Below, in pieces: positions 8,049-15,943 of a DNA stretch of 64,000 nucleotides (within the stretch, counting starts at the first letter, position 1; each line of letters begins with the position of its first letter). The stretch spans positions 124,001 through 188,000 of the forward strand of contig NZ_JQJJ01000013.1 in NCBI RefSeq assembly GCF_000745475.1, written 5' to 3'. The notes below the pieces were generated by a model. That model was not told the origin of the DNA, did no database searches, and saw nothing but the letters and a program-made list of their open reading frames with translations. The stretch comes from Allobosea sp. UNC402CLCol. GTDB lineage: Bacteria > Pseudomonadota > Alphaproteobacteria > Rhizobiales > Beijerinckiaceae. Made by a program: the position numbers and the translations under genes.

Positions 8049-8615
8049 ATGCAGGATACCCAGAGCGAGATCGACAGGCCCGGAACCGGCGCCGACATGT
8101 CCCTGCTGCTGGTCGACGACGACAAGCCGTTCCTGACCCGCCTCGCCCGCGCCATGGAAGGCCGCGGCTATATCGTGCGTATCGCCGACAGCGTCGCGGC
8201 CGGCCTCGCCGCCGTGGAAGAGGCGGCACCCGCCTTCGCGGTGATCGATCTCAGGCTCGGCGACGGCAACGGGCTCGACGTGATCGCCCGGCTGAAGGAG
8301 CGCCGCCCGGATGCGCGCGGCGTCGTCCTGACCGGCTACGGCAATATCGCGACGGCGGTCAGCGCCGTGAAACTCGGCGCCTTCGACTTCCTCGCCAAGC
8401 CGGCCGATGCCGATGAAATTCACGCCGCGCTGGCCGCCGCCCGCGACGCCCGCCCCTCGCCGCCGGAAAATCCGATGTCGGCAGACCGGGTGCGCTGGGA
8501 GCATATCCAGCGCGTCTATGAGCTCTGCAACCGCAACGTCTCCGAGACGGCGCGTCGCCTCGGCATGCACCGGCGCACCTTGCAGCGCATCCTCGCCAAG
8601 CGCGCACCACGCTGA
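8049..8615 (+). CDS. regA: Response regulator RegA (ActR/PrrA)
   Basis: Partner of RegB controlling respiration, carbon and nitrogen fixation and other redox-linked genes in alphaproteobacteria. The receiver domain (about 18-130) shows the acidic pocket 'LLVDDD', phospho-acceptor D67 in 'AVIDLRL', and 'LTGYG' and 'LAKPAD'. A proline-bearing linker leads to a Fis-type helix-turn-helix at the C-terminus ('VSETARRLGMHRRTLQRIL'), highly conserved in RegA. The ATG at 8049 follows AAGGAG; the frame is open 34 codons further but shows no homology there. At 188 aa it matches the family. Confidence 0.94.
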   Translation: MQDTQSEIDRPGTGADMSLLLVDDDKPFLTRLARAMEGRGYIVRIADSVAAGLAAVEEAAPAFAVIDLRLGDGNGLDVIARLKERRPDARGVVLTGYGNIATAVSAVKLGAFDFLAKPADADEIHAALAAARDARPSPPENPMSADRVRWEHIQRVYELCNRNVSETARRLGMHRRTLQRILAKRAPR

Positions 8616-8631
8616 CGCCAGGCAGATAACG

Positions 8632-8665
8632 AAAACCCCGCCGGATCACGATCCGGCGGGGTTTT
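8632..8665. terminator. Bidirectional rho-independent terminator between regA and the MFS gene
   Basis: A 16-bp perfect stem: AAAACCCCGCCGGATC (8632-8647) and its complement (8650-8665) with a 2-nt loop. A T run follows on the + strand, and the A run at the left gives a U tract for the - strand, so it can end both convergent genes. Confidence 0.92.
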
Positions 8666-8684
8666 GCTTTCCGAAGCGTCTTCT

Positions 8685-9854
8685 TCAGGCGCAGACCGTC
8701 CGCGCGGCCTTCCGATCCAACGTCAGCGCGACCGCCGCCAGCCCCAGCGCCGCGAGCGGCACCAGCGCGGCGACCGGCGCGATCGCGCCAAGGCCGGGGC
8801 CATGCGAGATCACCAGCCCGCCGAGCCAGGCGCCCAGCGCATTCCCGAGATTGAAGGCGGCGATGTTCAGGCTGGACGCAAGGCCCTGGCCGGCGCCGCC
8901 CGCCTGCTGCAGCACCCACATCTGCAGCGGAGCCACCGTGGCGAAGGCCGCCGCACCCAGCACGAAGGCAGCGATCACCGCGCCGGTCTGGCTGTGGAAG
9001 GCGAAGCCCGACGCGAACATCGCCACGGTCATCAAGGCGAGGGAACCGATCAGCGCCGGCGCCAGGCTCCGGTCGGCCCAGCGGCCGCCGAGCAGGTTGC
9101 CGACGACGAGGCCGCCGCCGAAGACGAGCAGCACCGGCGAGACAGCCGCCTCGCTGAAGCCGGCGAGCTGGACGAGGATCGGCTGGATGAAGGTGAAGAT
9201 CGCGAAGATGCCGCCGAAGCCGAGCACGGTCATGACGAGGCCGAGCTGGACCTGGGGCCGCGCCAGCACCTTCAGCTCCTCGGCGAGCGGCCCCGGGACG
9301 ACGCGCTCCTTGTCGGCGGGGACGAAGGCCGCCAGCACGAGGAAAGCCAGGATGCCGATGGCGGTGACCGCCCAGAAGGTCGAGCGCCAGCCGAAGGCGA
9401 GGCCGAGCCAGGAGCCGAAGGGCACACCGAGCAGGGTCGCAAGCGTCAGGCCGGTGAACATGATCGCGATGGCGGAGGCCTTGCGCTCGGGCGCGACGAG
9501 GCTCGTCGCCACCAGCGAGCCGACGCCGAAGAACGTGCCATGCGCCAGCGCGGTCACGATGCGCGCCGTCATCAGCCAGGCGAAGCTCGGCGCCAGGGCG
9601 GCTGCGAGATTGCCGAGGGTGAAGATCGCCATCAGCACGAGCAGCGTCGTCTTGCGCGGCAGACCGCGCGTCGCGATGGTCAGGATGGGCGCGCCGACGA
9701 AGACGCCGAGCGCATAGCCGGTCATCAGCAGGCCGGCGACGGGGATGGACACGCCGAGATCGCCCGAGACCTGCAGCAGCAGGCCCATGATCACGAACTC
9801 GGTGACGCCGATGCCGAAGGCACCGACGGTCAGGGCATAAAGGGCAACGGGCAT
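8685..9854 (-). CDS. MFS transporter, DHA1 family (AraJ/YdhP-like)
   Basis: Twelve-helix inner-membrane proton-driven exporter. The N-terminus 'GAFGIGVTEFVIMGLL' and 'GYALGVFVGAPILT' followed by the loop 'RGLPRKTTLL' are close to E. coli YdhP, a member of the AraJ/sugar-efflux and drug-efflux group. Length (389 aa) is normal. The ATG at 9854 follows GGAGG. Substrate cannot be read from sequence. It stands alone and converges on regA. Confidence 0.9.
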   Translation of the reverse strand: MPVALYALTVGAFGIGVTEFVIMGLLLQVSGDLGVSIPVAGLLMTGYALGVFVGAPILTIATRGLPRKTTLLVLMAIFTLGNLAAALAPSFAWLMTARIVTALAHGTFFGVGSLVATSLVAPERKASAIAIMFTGLTLATLLGVPFGSWLGLAFGWRSTFWAVTAIGILAFLVLAAFVPADKERVVPGPLAEELKVLARPQVQLGLVMTVLGFGGIFAIFTFIQPILVQLAGFSEAAVSPVLLVFGGGLVVGNLLGGRWADRSLAPALIGSLALMTVAMFASGFAFHSQTGAVIAAFVLGAAAFATVAPLQMWVLQQAGGAGQGLASSLNIAAFNLGNALGAWLGGLVISHGPGLGAIAPVAALVPLAALGLAAVALTLDRKAARTVCA

Positions 9855-9904
9855 GGAAGCCTCCGGATGCGAAATTTGTCCCGGAGATAGCCCCTGAAGC
9901 GGCT

Positions 9905-9950
9905 GTGAATTAGTATGAGGGGCGGATCATCATCTGTGAGATGAATTCAC
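9905..9950. repeat. Interrupted inverted repeat GTGAATT / AATTCAC upstream of the MFS gene
   Basis: GTGAATT at 9905-9911 and AATTCAC at 9944-9950, 32 bp apart, lie 51-96 bp upstream of the MFS start. The position suits a transcription factor site, but no regulator gene is adjacent and arms this short can arise by chance. Confidence 0.3.
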
Positions 9951-9992
9951 GACAGGGCACCCGGCTACACGGAACGCTGCCGTCTCCGACGC

Positions 9993-10460
9993 TCAGCCCG
10001 CGCCGGGCGGGTCCTCGAGCAGCGCCAGACGCCCCGCCGCCAGCTTCGCGAAGGCGATGGTCAGCATCTTGCGACGCACCGGCGCGAGCGGATGGCGCGG
10101 CGGCTCGCGCAGCAATTCGCCGCCATAGGCGTCCGCGACGATCAGCCCGACATCATCAGGCAGGATCTCGCGCGGGAATTCCGGCGCCACGGCGAAGAGG
10201 AAACCGTCGCAATAGTCGCGGTAATCCGGCCATTTGCCGTCGACCCGGTAATCGGCGAGCCCGGACTTGACCTCGACCACCCAAAGCTCGCCCGCGGGCG
10301 ACAGCGCGACGATGTCGCCGCGCCGGCCATTGGCGAAGGTCATCTCCTTGACGATGGCATGGCCGCGCTCGCGCAGATGCCGGCTGGCGCCCCGGCAGAC
10401 GGCGCGAGTGATATCCGGCCGCGCCGGCGGCGGGTTGAGAATGGCGTCGGTGATGGACAT
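9993..10460 (-). CDS. mmcB: MmcB family DNA repair protein
   Basis: Small PD-(D/E)xK-like nuclease-fold protein. The fold's active-site residues are visible as 'GRRGDIVAL' (D49) and 'WVVEVKSG' (E63-V-K65), the D...ExK pattern. In Caulobacter, mmcB is an SOS gene needed for mitomycin C resistance. At 155 aa it is full length. The frame is open much further upstream, but ATG 10460 is supported by an AGAGAG stretch and by where family homology begins. A LexA-like box lies 8 bp before this codon, which supports both the start and SOS control. Divergent from the TRAP gene. Confidence 0.88.
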   Translation of the reverse strand: MSITDAILNPPPARPDITRAVCRGASRHLRERGHAIVKEMTFANGRRGDIVALSPAGELWVVEVKSGLADYRVDGKWPDYRDYCDGFLFAVAPEFPREILPDDVGLIVADAYGGELLREPPRHPLAPVRRKMLTIAFAKLAAGRLALLEDPPGAG

Positions 10461-10467
10461 GGCCCAT

Positions 10468-10482
10468 GTTCTCTCTTTGTTT
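10468..10482. promoter_or_regulatory. Putative LexA (SOS) box upstream of mmcB
   Basis: GTTC, seven bases (TCTCTTT), then GTTT. The alphaproteobacterial LexA consensus is GTTC-N7-GTTC, so one of eight conserved bases differs. It sits 7 bp from the mmcB start codon. Caulobacter mmcB is known to be SOS-induced. Confidence 0.6.
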
Positions 10483-10649
10483 CCAAAAAGGCAACCCGCG
10501 AAACTGCTTGACGGGATATCGGCCTGAGCCAGGCGGCCCAACGCATCGAGGTGCGTGCATGCCGAACGGGAGAACCCGTCGTTACGGCTAGTCTCCCGGA
10601 CCCACCCCGGCCTATAAGGGCTCAAAATACGATAAGCGGAAACGTCTCG

Positions 10650-12536
10650 ATGGATGCTCACGGCGCAAGCCTGCCGATTTCGGCGGATGTTTCCGCGACC
10701 GCGCTTGGGCGCGCTGCCGCCCCTGTCGAGCGGGTGCTTGGCCTGCTGGTCGAGACGATCGCGGCGATTCTGGTCGTCGTCGAGATCTCGCTGCTCGGCG
10801 CCGGCGTTCTGGCGCGTTACGTCTTCCACGCACCGCTAGTGTGGTCCGACGAGCTCGCCTCGATCCTGTTCCTGTGGCTGTCGATGCTCGGCGCGGTGAT
10901 CGCGCTCAGGCGCGGCGAGCATATGCGGATGACCGGGCTCGTCAGCCGCGTCTCGCCCGGCACCCGTGCGGTGCTCGAGGCGCTCGCCGTCACCGCCGCG
11001 ATCGCCTTCCTGCTGATGATCCTGCCGCATGCGCTGGAATACGCGGAGGAAGAGAACTTCATCGTCACGCCGGCGCTGGGGATCTCCAATGCCTGGCGCG
11101 CAGGCGCGCTCCCCATCGGCATCGCCCTGATGCTCGTCGTCGCCTGCTTGCGCCTCGTCCGCTTCGGCTCATGGAAGCCGGTGCTGCTGGCGGGCGCCGT
11201 CACGCTCGCGCTCGTCGTCCTGTTCTGGCTCGCCGGCCCAATGCTGAAGCCGCTCGGCAAGCTCAACCTGATCGTCTTCTTCGTCGGGGTCGTCGCTCTC
11301 AACGTCTTCTCCGGCGTGCCGATCGCGTTTTCCTTCGCCCTCGCCACCTTCGGCTATCTCGCCTGCACGACCTCGACACCGATGCTCGTCATGGTCGGGC
11401 GGCTCGACGAGGGCATGAGCCATCTCATCCTGCTCGCCGTCCCGCTCTTCATCTTCCTCGGCGCCCTGATCGAGATGACCGGCATGGCGCGCGCCATGAT
11501 CCAGTTCCTCGCCTCGCTGCTCGGCCATGTCCGCGGCGGGCTGTCCTATGTGCTGATCGGCGCGATGTATCTGGTCTCCGGCATCTCCGGCTCGAAGATC
11601 GCCGATATGGCCGCGATCGCCCCGGTGCTCTTCCCGGAAATGCAGAAGCGCGGCGCCAAGCCCGGCGACCTCGTCGCGCTGCTCTCCGCCACCGGCGCCC
11701 AGACCGAGACGATCCCGCCTTCGATCGTGCTGATCACCATCGGCTCGGTCACCGGCGTCTCGATCGCCGCGCTGTTCACCGGCGGCATGCTGCCCGCCGT
11801 CGTGCTCGGTGCTGCGCTCTGCGTCGTCGTCTGGTGGCGCTGCAGGGGCGAGGATCTCAGCAACGTCACGCGCTTCTCCCGCCGCGAGATCGCCAAGCTC
11901 GCCCTGATCGCCGCACCCGCCATCGCGCTGCCCTTCGTCATCCGCGCCGCGGTCGTCGAAGGCGTCGCCACGGCGACGGAGGTTTCGACCATCGGTATCG
12001 CCTATGCGATTCTGGCGGGCCTCCTGCTTTACCGCCAGTTCGACTGGCGGCGCCTGCCGAAGATGCTGGTCGAGACCGCTTCCCTCACCGGCGCGATCAT
12101 CTTCATCATCGGCTGCGCTACCGCCATGGCCTGGGGCCTGACCCAGTCCGGCTTTTCGCGCGACCTCGCCCAGGCCATGGCCGCCGTGCCGGGCGGAAGC
12201 TGGGGCTTCCTCGGCATCTCGATCGTCGCCTTCACCGTCCTCGGCTCGGTGCTGGAAGGCATCCCGGCGATCGTGCTGTTCGGGCCGCTCGTCTTCCCCA
12301 TCGCCCACCAGCTCGGCGTGCACGAGGTCCATTATGCCATGGTCGTGATCTTCGCGATGGGCATCGGCCTTTTCGCCCCGCCCTTCGGCGTCGGCTATTA
12401 CGGCGCCTGCGCCATCTCGAAGATCAACCCCGACGATGGCCTCAAATACATCTGGGCCTATATCGCGGCCCTTCTCATCGGGCTGCTGATCGTCGCAGCG
12501 GTCCCGTGGATATCGATCGGCTTCCTCAGGAGTTGA
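10650..12536 (+). CDS. TRAP transporter, fused small and large permease (DctQM)
   Basis: Sodium-driven inner-membrane importer subunit for organic acids or related anions. Residues 1 to about 190 are the four-helix DctQ domain ('SLLGAGVLARYVF', 'PLVWSDELASILFLWLSMLGA'). The remainder, to 628, is DctM with 'GVPIAFSFALATFGY', 'VPLFIFLGALIEMTG', 'SGISGSKIADMAAIAPVLFP' and 'ATGAQTETIPPS'. A single polypeptide for both domains is a known arrangement (SiaQM type). ATG 10650 is where DctQ-like sequence begins, with a weak AAGCGGAAA ribosome site; GTG 10551 is unlikely. The cognate DctP receptor is not in the window. Convergent with the dehydrogenase, stops 9 bp apart. Confidence 0.93.
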   Translation: MDAHGASLPISADVSATALGRAAAPVERVLGLLVETIAAILVVVEISLLGAGVLARYVFHAPLVWSDELASILFLWLSMLGAVIALRRGEHMRMTGLVSRVSPGTRAVLEALAVTAAIAFLLMILPHALEYAEEENFIVTPALGISNAWRAGALPIGIALMLVVACLRLVRFGSWKPVLLAGAVTLALVVLFWLAGPMLKPLGKLNLIVFFVGVVALNVFSGVPIAFSFALATFGYLACTTSTPMLVMVGRLDEGMSHLILLAVPLFIFLGALIEMTGMARAMIQFLASLLGHVRGGLSYVLIGAMYLVSGISGSKIADMAAIAPVLFPEMQKRGAKPGDLVALLSATGAQTETIPPSIVLITIGSVTGVSIAALFTGGMLPAVVLGAALCVVVWWRCRGEDLSNVTRFSRREIAKLALIAAPAIALPFVIRAAVVEGVATATEVSTIGIAYAILAGLLLYRQFDWRRLPKMLVETASLTGAIIFIIGCATAMAWGLTQSGFSRDLAQAMAAVPGGSWGFLGISIVAFTVLGSVLEGIPAIVLFGPLVFPIAHQLGVHEVHYAMVVIFAMGIGLFAPPFGVGYYGACAISKINPDDGLKYIWAYIAALLIGLLIVAAVPWISIGFLRS

Positions 12537-12545
12537 GGCTGCCGG

Positions 12546-13514
12546 TCAGACGACGATGTCGCGCTCCGGCACGGGCTCGCCGCGCGAGACATGCACCATG
12601 TTGGCGAACATGCGCTTGACCGTCGGCGCGAAGTTGTCGGCCGCCATGGCGGCGAGATGCGGCGTCACCACGATATTGTCGAGGGTCAGCAACTCGCTGT
12701 CCGGCGGCAGCGGCTCGACCGAATAGACGTCCATCGCGGCGCCCGCGATCTCCCGCGCCCGCAGCGCCGTGACCAGATCGGCTTCGTTGACCACCCCGCC
12801 GCGGGCGACGTTGACCAGCACCGCCGTCTTCTTCATCGCCTTGAGGGCGGCAGAATCGATCAGGTTCGTGGTTTCCGGCGTCAGCGGGCAGTGCAGCGAG
12901 ACGACATCGGCCTCCGCCAGGATCTGCGCCAGCGAGGCGTGGCTGACACCGAGCTCGGCCTCCTCAGCTGCGCTGAGCGGCGTGCGCTTGCTGTAGAGGA
13001 TCTTGCAGCCGAAGCCCTTGAGCAGCTTGGCGACGTTCTTGCCGATGGCGCCGAAGCCGACGATGCCGACCGTCTTGCCGGAGAGCATGTAGGTGTCGCC
13101 GGGCAGCTTGCCGGTCGCCCAATGGCCCTTCTTCAGCTCCTCATGGCCATAGGCGATGAAGCGCAGCGAGGACAGCATCAGCCCGAGCGCGAATTCGGCG
13201 ACCGGAACGGCGTTGGAGCCGGTGGTGCGCGCGACCCTGATGCCGAGCTCCTTCGCAGCGGCAATGTCGATGTTGTCGTAGCCGACGCCCCATTTGTGCA
13301 GGAGCTTCAGCTTCCTGCCCGCCGCCAGCACCTCGCGCGAGACGCCGACCTGCCCGGAGATGGCATAGTCGGCCTCGGCGATGATCTCCTTCATATGCTC
13401 ATCGCCGCGCGCCGTGCCATGGGTCAGGACGAAGCCCGGCGGCAGGAGCGCGCGCAGGCGGTCGGCGCGCTCCGGCGTGGTCATATCGAGCAGGACGATG
13501 GTCTCAGACATCAT
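12546..13514 (-). CDS. D-2-hydroxyacid dehydrogenase (phosphoglycerate-dehydrogenase-like)
   Basis: NAD(P)-dependent reductase or dehydrogenase of 2-hydroxy/2-keto acids. The Rossmann motif 'VGIVGFGAIGKNVA' is central; the catalytic triad region is visible as 'VNVARGGVVNE' (Arg), a following Glu, and 'VTPHLAAM' (His). Length 322 aa is normal. Start at ATG 13514; a second ATG follows directly. It is the last gene of the ten-gene leftward cluster, 55 bp after the RraA-like gene, suggesting a 2-keto acid formed from the imported compound. Confidence 0.9.
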   Translation of the reverse strand: MMSETIVLLDMTTPERADRLRALLPPGFVLTHGTARGDEHMKEIIAEADYAISGQVGVSREVLAAGRKLKLLHKWGVGYDNIDIAAAKELGIRVARTTGSNAVPVAEFALGLMLSSLRFIAYGHEELKKGHWATGKLPGDTYMLSGKTVGIVGFGAIGKNVAKLLKGFGCKILYSKRTPLSAAEEAELGVSHASLAQILAEADVVSLHCPLTPETTNLIDSAALKAMKKTAVLVNVARGGVVNEADLVTALRAREIAGAAMDVYSVEPLPPDSELLTLDNIVVTPHLAAMAADNFAPTVKRMFANMVHVSRGEPVPERDIVV

Positions 13515-13569
13515 GGGATTCCGGTCTTGAAGGCGAAGGTGTCGTGTGGAGGCTTCGGGACGAGGCGGC

Positions 13570-14247
13570 TCAGCCGTTCTGGGCCAGCGCGTCGAGCACC
13601 ATCTTGGTGGCGCCGGAGATGTCGCCGAGCTTCTCGCCGGCCTTGACGCGGTTTTGCGTCTTCTCGCCACGCTCCTGCCGGGCGATGGCCGCGTCGGCAA
13701 TCGCCTCGGCCTCCTCGCGGGGCAGCACCAGCACGCCGGATTCGTCGGCCAGGATGACGTCACCTGCCTTCACCGGCACATTGCCGCAGGAGATGGGATG
13801 GTTGAGCGTGCCGCCGAGATTGTAGAGGCGGGTGGTGATCGGCGACATGCCGCGGCACCACATCGGGAAATCGGAATCCTGGATCTCGGTCAGATCGGTG
13901 CAGGGGCCGTCGACGATGCCGCCAAGCGCGCCGGCCGCCTTGGCCGCGACGGTGACGCCGCCGCCCCAGCAGGCGTGCTTGTCGTCACCCAGGCGGTCGA
14001 CAACGAGGATGTCGCCCGGCCGGAGCAGCCCGAGCGCGTGATGCAGCAAAGTCGAATCCTGGCCGGGAATGGCGAGCGTCACCGCCGCGCCGGCGATGCG
14101 CTTCGTGCGCAGCAACGGCTGGATGCCGCGATCCATGAAGCCCCAATGCTGGGAGTGGCCGACGGTCGCGGTCTCGACCTTGAGCAGCTTCTCCACGAGC
14201 GCGGCCGGAAGCTGCTCGGGCATGGGGGCGATGCGGTAATCGGGCAT
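13570..14247 (-). CDS. RraA / 4-hydroxy-4-methyl-2-oxoglutarate aldolase family protein
   Basis: Member of the RraA-like fold, which includes divalent-metal class II aldolases acting on 4-hydroxy-4-methyl-2-oxoglutarate and 4-carboxy-4-hydroxy-2-oxoadipate. 'LRPGDILVVDRLGDDKHACWG' and 'GGIVDGPCTDL' are the recognisable core. Catalytic members have an Arg-Asp pair after DGxx; here that Arg is Thr117 and Asp118 remains. Aldolase activity is therefore uncertain. The ATG at 14247 follows AGGAGA; 225 aa is typical. Sits between the polyamine-type transporter genes and a hydroxyacid dehydrogenase. Confidence 0.85.
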   Translation of the reverse strand: MPDYRIAPMPEQLPAALVEKLLKVETATVGHSQHWGFMDRGIQPLLRTKRIAGAAVTLAIPGQDSTLLHHALGLLRPGDILVVDRLGDDKHACWGGGVTVAAKAAGALGGIVDGPCTDLTEIQDSDFPMWCRGMSPITTRLYNLGGTLNHPISCGNVPVKAGDVILADESGVLVLPREEAEAIADAAIARQERGEKTQNRVKAGEKLGDISGATKMVLDALAQNG

Positions 14248-14263
14248 GGTGTCTTCTCCTGAG

Positions 14264-14308
14264 GCATGACGCCGAAAAGTGGGGACCGGTTTTCGGACGA
14301 CATGATGC
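14264..14308. repeat. Dispersed palindrome, family C, copy 1
   Basis: Core 14272-14296 has CCGAAAA and TTTTCGG arms, flanked by GCATGA and CATGATGC. The same 25-bp core, inverted and identical at 20 positions, occurs at 59412-59436. This sequence type is widespread between genes of Rhizobiales. It lies between the second ABC permease and the RraA-like gene of one cluster. Confidence 0.8.
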
Positions 14309-14315
14309 TTCCAAG

Positions 14316-15104
14316 CTATCGTCCGACGGCGCGGGCGACGCCGACAAGGCGTTCGACCGCGACGACGACGATCAGCGTGGCGATGATGAGAACGACCGAA
14401 AGCGCCGCGATCAGCGGGTCGGTGCGGCCTTCGACATAGCGCACCATCTCGACCGGCAGGGTCGAGGCGCGCGGGCCGGCGATGAAGAGCGAGATCACCG
14501 TCTCGTCGAAGGAGAGCAGGAAGGACAGGCAGGCGCAAGCGATCAGCCCCGGCGCCGCCAGCGGCAGCGTCACGCGCCGCACCACACGCCAGGGCGTGGC
14601 GCCGAGCGTTGCGGCGGCGGCCTCGATGTCGTGCGGGAGGTTCGCAAGCGCCGTCGCCATCATCCGGATGACGAAGGGCACCGTCACCGTCATATGGCCG
14701 AGGACGAGGCCGGGCAGCGTCGCGGTGAGCCGGAGCGGCGTGAAGAACAGCAGCAATGCGAGGCCGGTGATCAGCGTCGGCAGCAGCAGCGGCGCAAGGA
14801 AGAAGCCGGTCAGCGCGTCCTTGCCCCGGAACTCGCCCTTGGCCAGTGCCAGCGCGGCGGGCACGCCGACGAGGAGCGAGCACAGCGTCACCACGCTCGC
14901 GACCTGCACGCTCAAGCCAAGCGCCGACAGCAGCGGAGCGTTCCCGGCGAGCGCCTGGAACCAGCGCAGCGAGTAGCCGGAAGGCGGGAACAGGATGAAG
15001 TTATCCGCCGAGAAGGCGAGCGTGAAGACCACGACGATCGGCGCCAGGATCAGCGCATAGACGAGTGCCGCGATGCCGGAGAGGACGGGGCCGGCGCCGT
15101 TCAT
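14316..15104 (-). CDS. ABC transporter permease, spermidine/putrescine type (PotC-like)
   Basis: Second inner-membrane permease of the PotABCD-type importer. Six hydrophobic segments are visible, with the ATPase-docking EAA loop 'IEAAAATLGATPWRVVRRVTLPL' (around residues 165-190). Length 262 aa is typical of PotC. ATG 15104 overlaps the upstream permease stop by four bases (ATGA), indicating translational coupling and fixing the start. Confidence 0.92.
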   Translation of the reverse strand: MNGAGPVLSGIAALVYALILAPIVVVFTLAFSADNFILFPPSGYSLRWFQALAGNAPLLSALGLSVQVASVVTLCSLLVGVPAALALAKGEFRGKDALTGFFLAPLLLPTLITGLALLLFFTPLRLTATLPGLVLGHMTVTVPFVIRMMATALANLPHDIEAAAATLGATPWRVVRRVTLPLAAPGLIACACLSFLLSFDETVISLFIAGPRASTLPVEMVRYVEGRTDPLIAALSVVLIIATLIVVVAVERLVGVARAVGR

Positions 15105-15943
15105 CGCCTCAGCCTCCGGGCCAGCAGGTTGGAGAAGGCGAGCAGCACCAGCAGGAGCACGAGCGTGTAGAGCGCGAGCACCGCGGCCGCCGGCCAGTTG
15201 GTGTTGGTCGTCGCCTGCTCGAAGATTTCGGTCGCCAGCACGAAGACACGCCCGCCGCCGAGCAGTTTCGGCGTGATATAGGCCGACATCGAGAGGACGA
15301 AGCCGAGCCCCGCCGCCAGCACGATGGCGGGCAGGCTGAGCGGCAGCGTGACGCGCAGGAAGGTTCGGAACGGCGAAGCACCGAGCGAGCGCGACGCCTC
15401 CTCCAGCGTCCGGTCGAGCTGGCCGAAGCCGGCGAGCAAGGCGAGGATCATGTAGGGCATGATGCTCTCGGCCAGGCCGATGGTGACACCGGTCCAGTTG
15501 AAGACGAGCTTCAGCGGCGCCGAGATCAGACCAAGCCATTGCAGCAGGCCGTTGACCAGCCCGCGATCGCCGAGAATGGCGAGCCAGCCGAAGACGCGCA
15601 CGACACCGGAGATCAGCATCGGCAGGATGGCGATCACGGCCAGGACGCCGCGCCAGCGCGAGGTCGTGCGGAACAGGAAGAGCGAGAGCGGATAGGCCAA
15701 GGCCAGCGCGATCGCCGTCGCGACGAGCGAGAGCCAGATCGAGTTCCAGGTCAATTCGAAGGTGAAGCCGTCGGCGAAGGTGTCGGCGGCCGTCTTCAGC
15801 GACCAGGCCGCGACCAGCGCGCCGGTCGGGCCGACTTCGTTGAAGGCGTTGCGCAGCAGGAGCAGGGTCGGCCAGGCATAGATGGCCAGCACGAAGAGTC
15901 CGGCCGGTACCAGCAGCAGCCGCAGTCGGCGCGTCGCGCTCAT
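15101..15943 (-). CDS. ABC transporter permease, spermidine/putrescine type (PotB-like)
   Basis: First permease of the same importer, 280 aa with six predicted transmembrane segments beginning at 'LLLVPAGLFVLAIYAWPTL'. The EAA loop reads 'LEEASRSLGASPFRTFLRV'. It overlaps the ATPase gene upstream and the PotC-like gene downstream by four bases each, so the three proteins are probably made in step. Confidence 0.92.
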   Translation of the reverse strand: MSATRRLRLLLVPAGLFVLAIYAWPTLLLLRNAFNEVGPTGALVAAWSLKTAADTFADGFTFELTWNSIWLSLVATAIALALAYPLSLFLFRTTSRWRGVLAVIAILPMLISGVVRVFGWLAILGDRGLVNGLLQWLGLISAPLKLVFNWTGVTIGLAESIMPYMILALLAGFGQLDRTLEEASRSLGASPFRTFLRVTLPLSLPAIVLAAGLGFVLSMSAYITPKLLGGGRVFVLATEIFEQATTNTNWPAAAVLALYTLVLLLVLLAFSNLLARRLRR

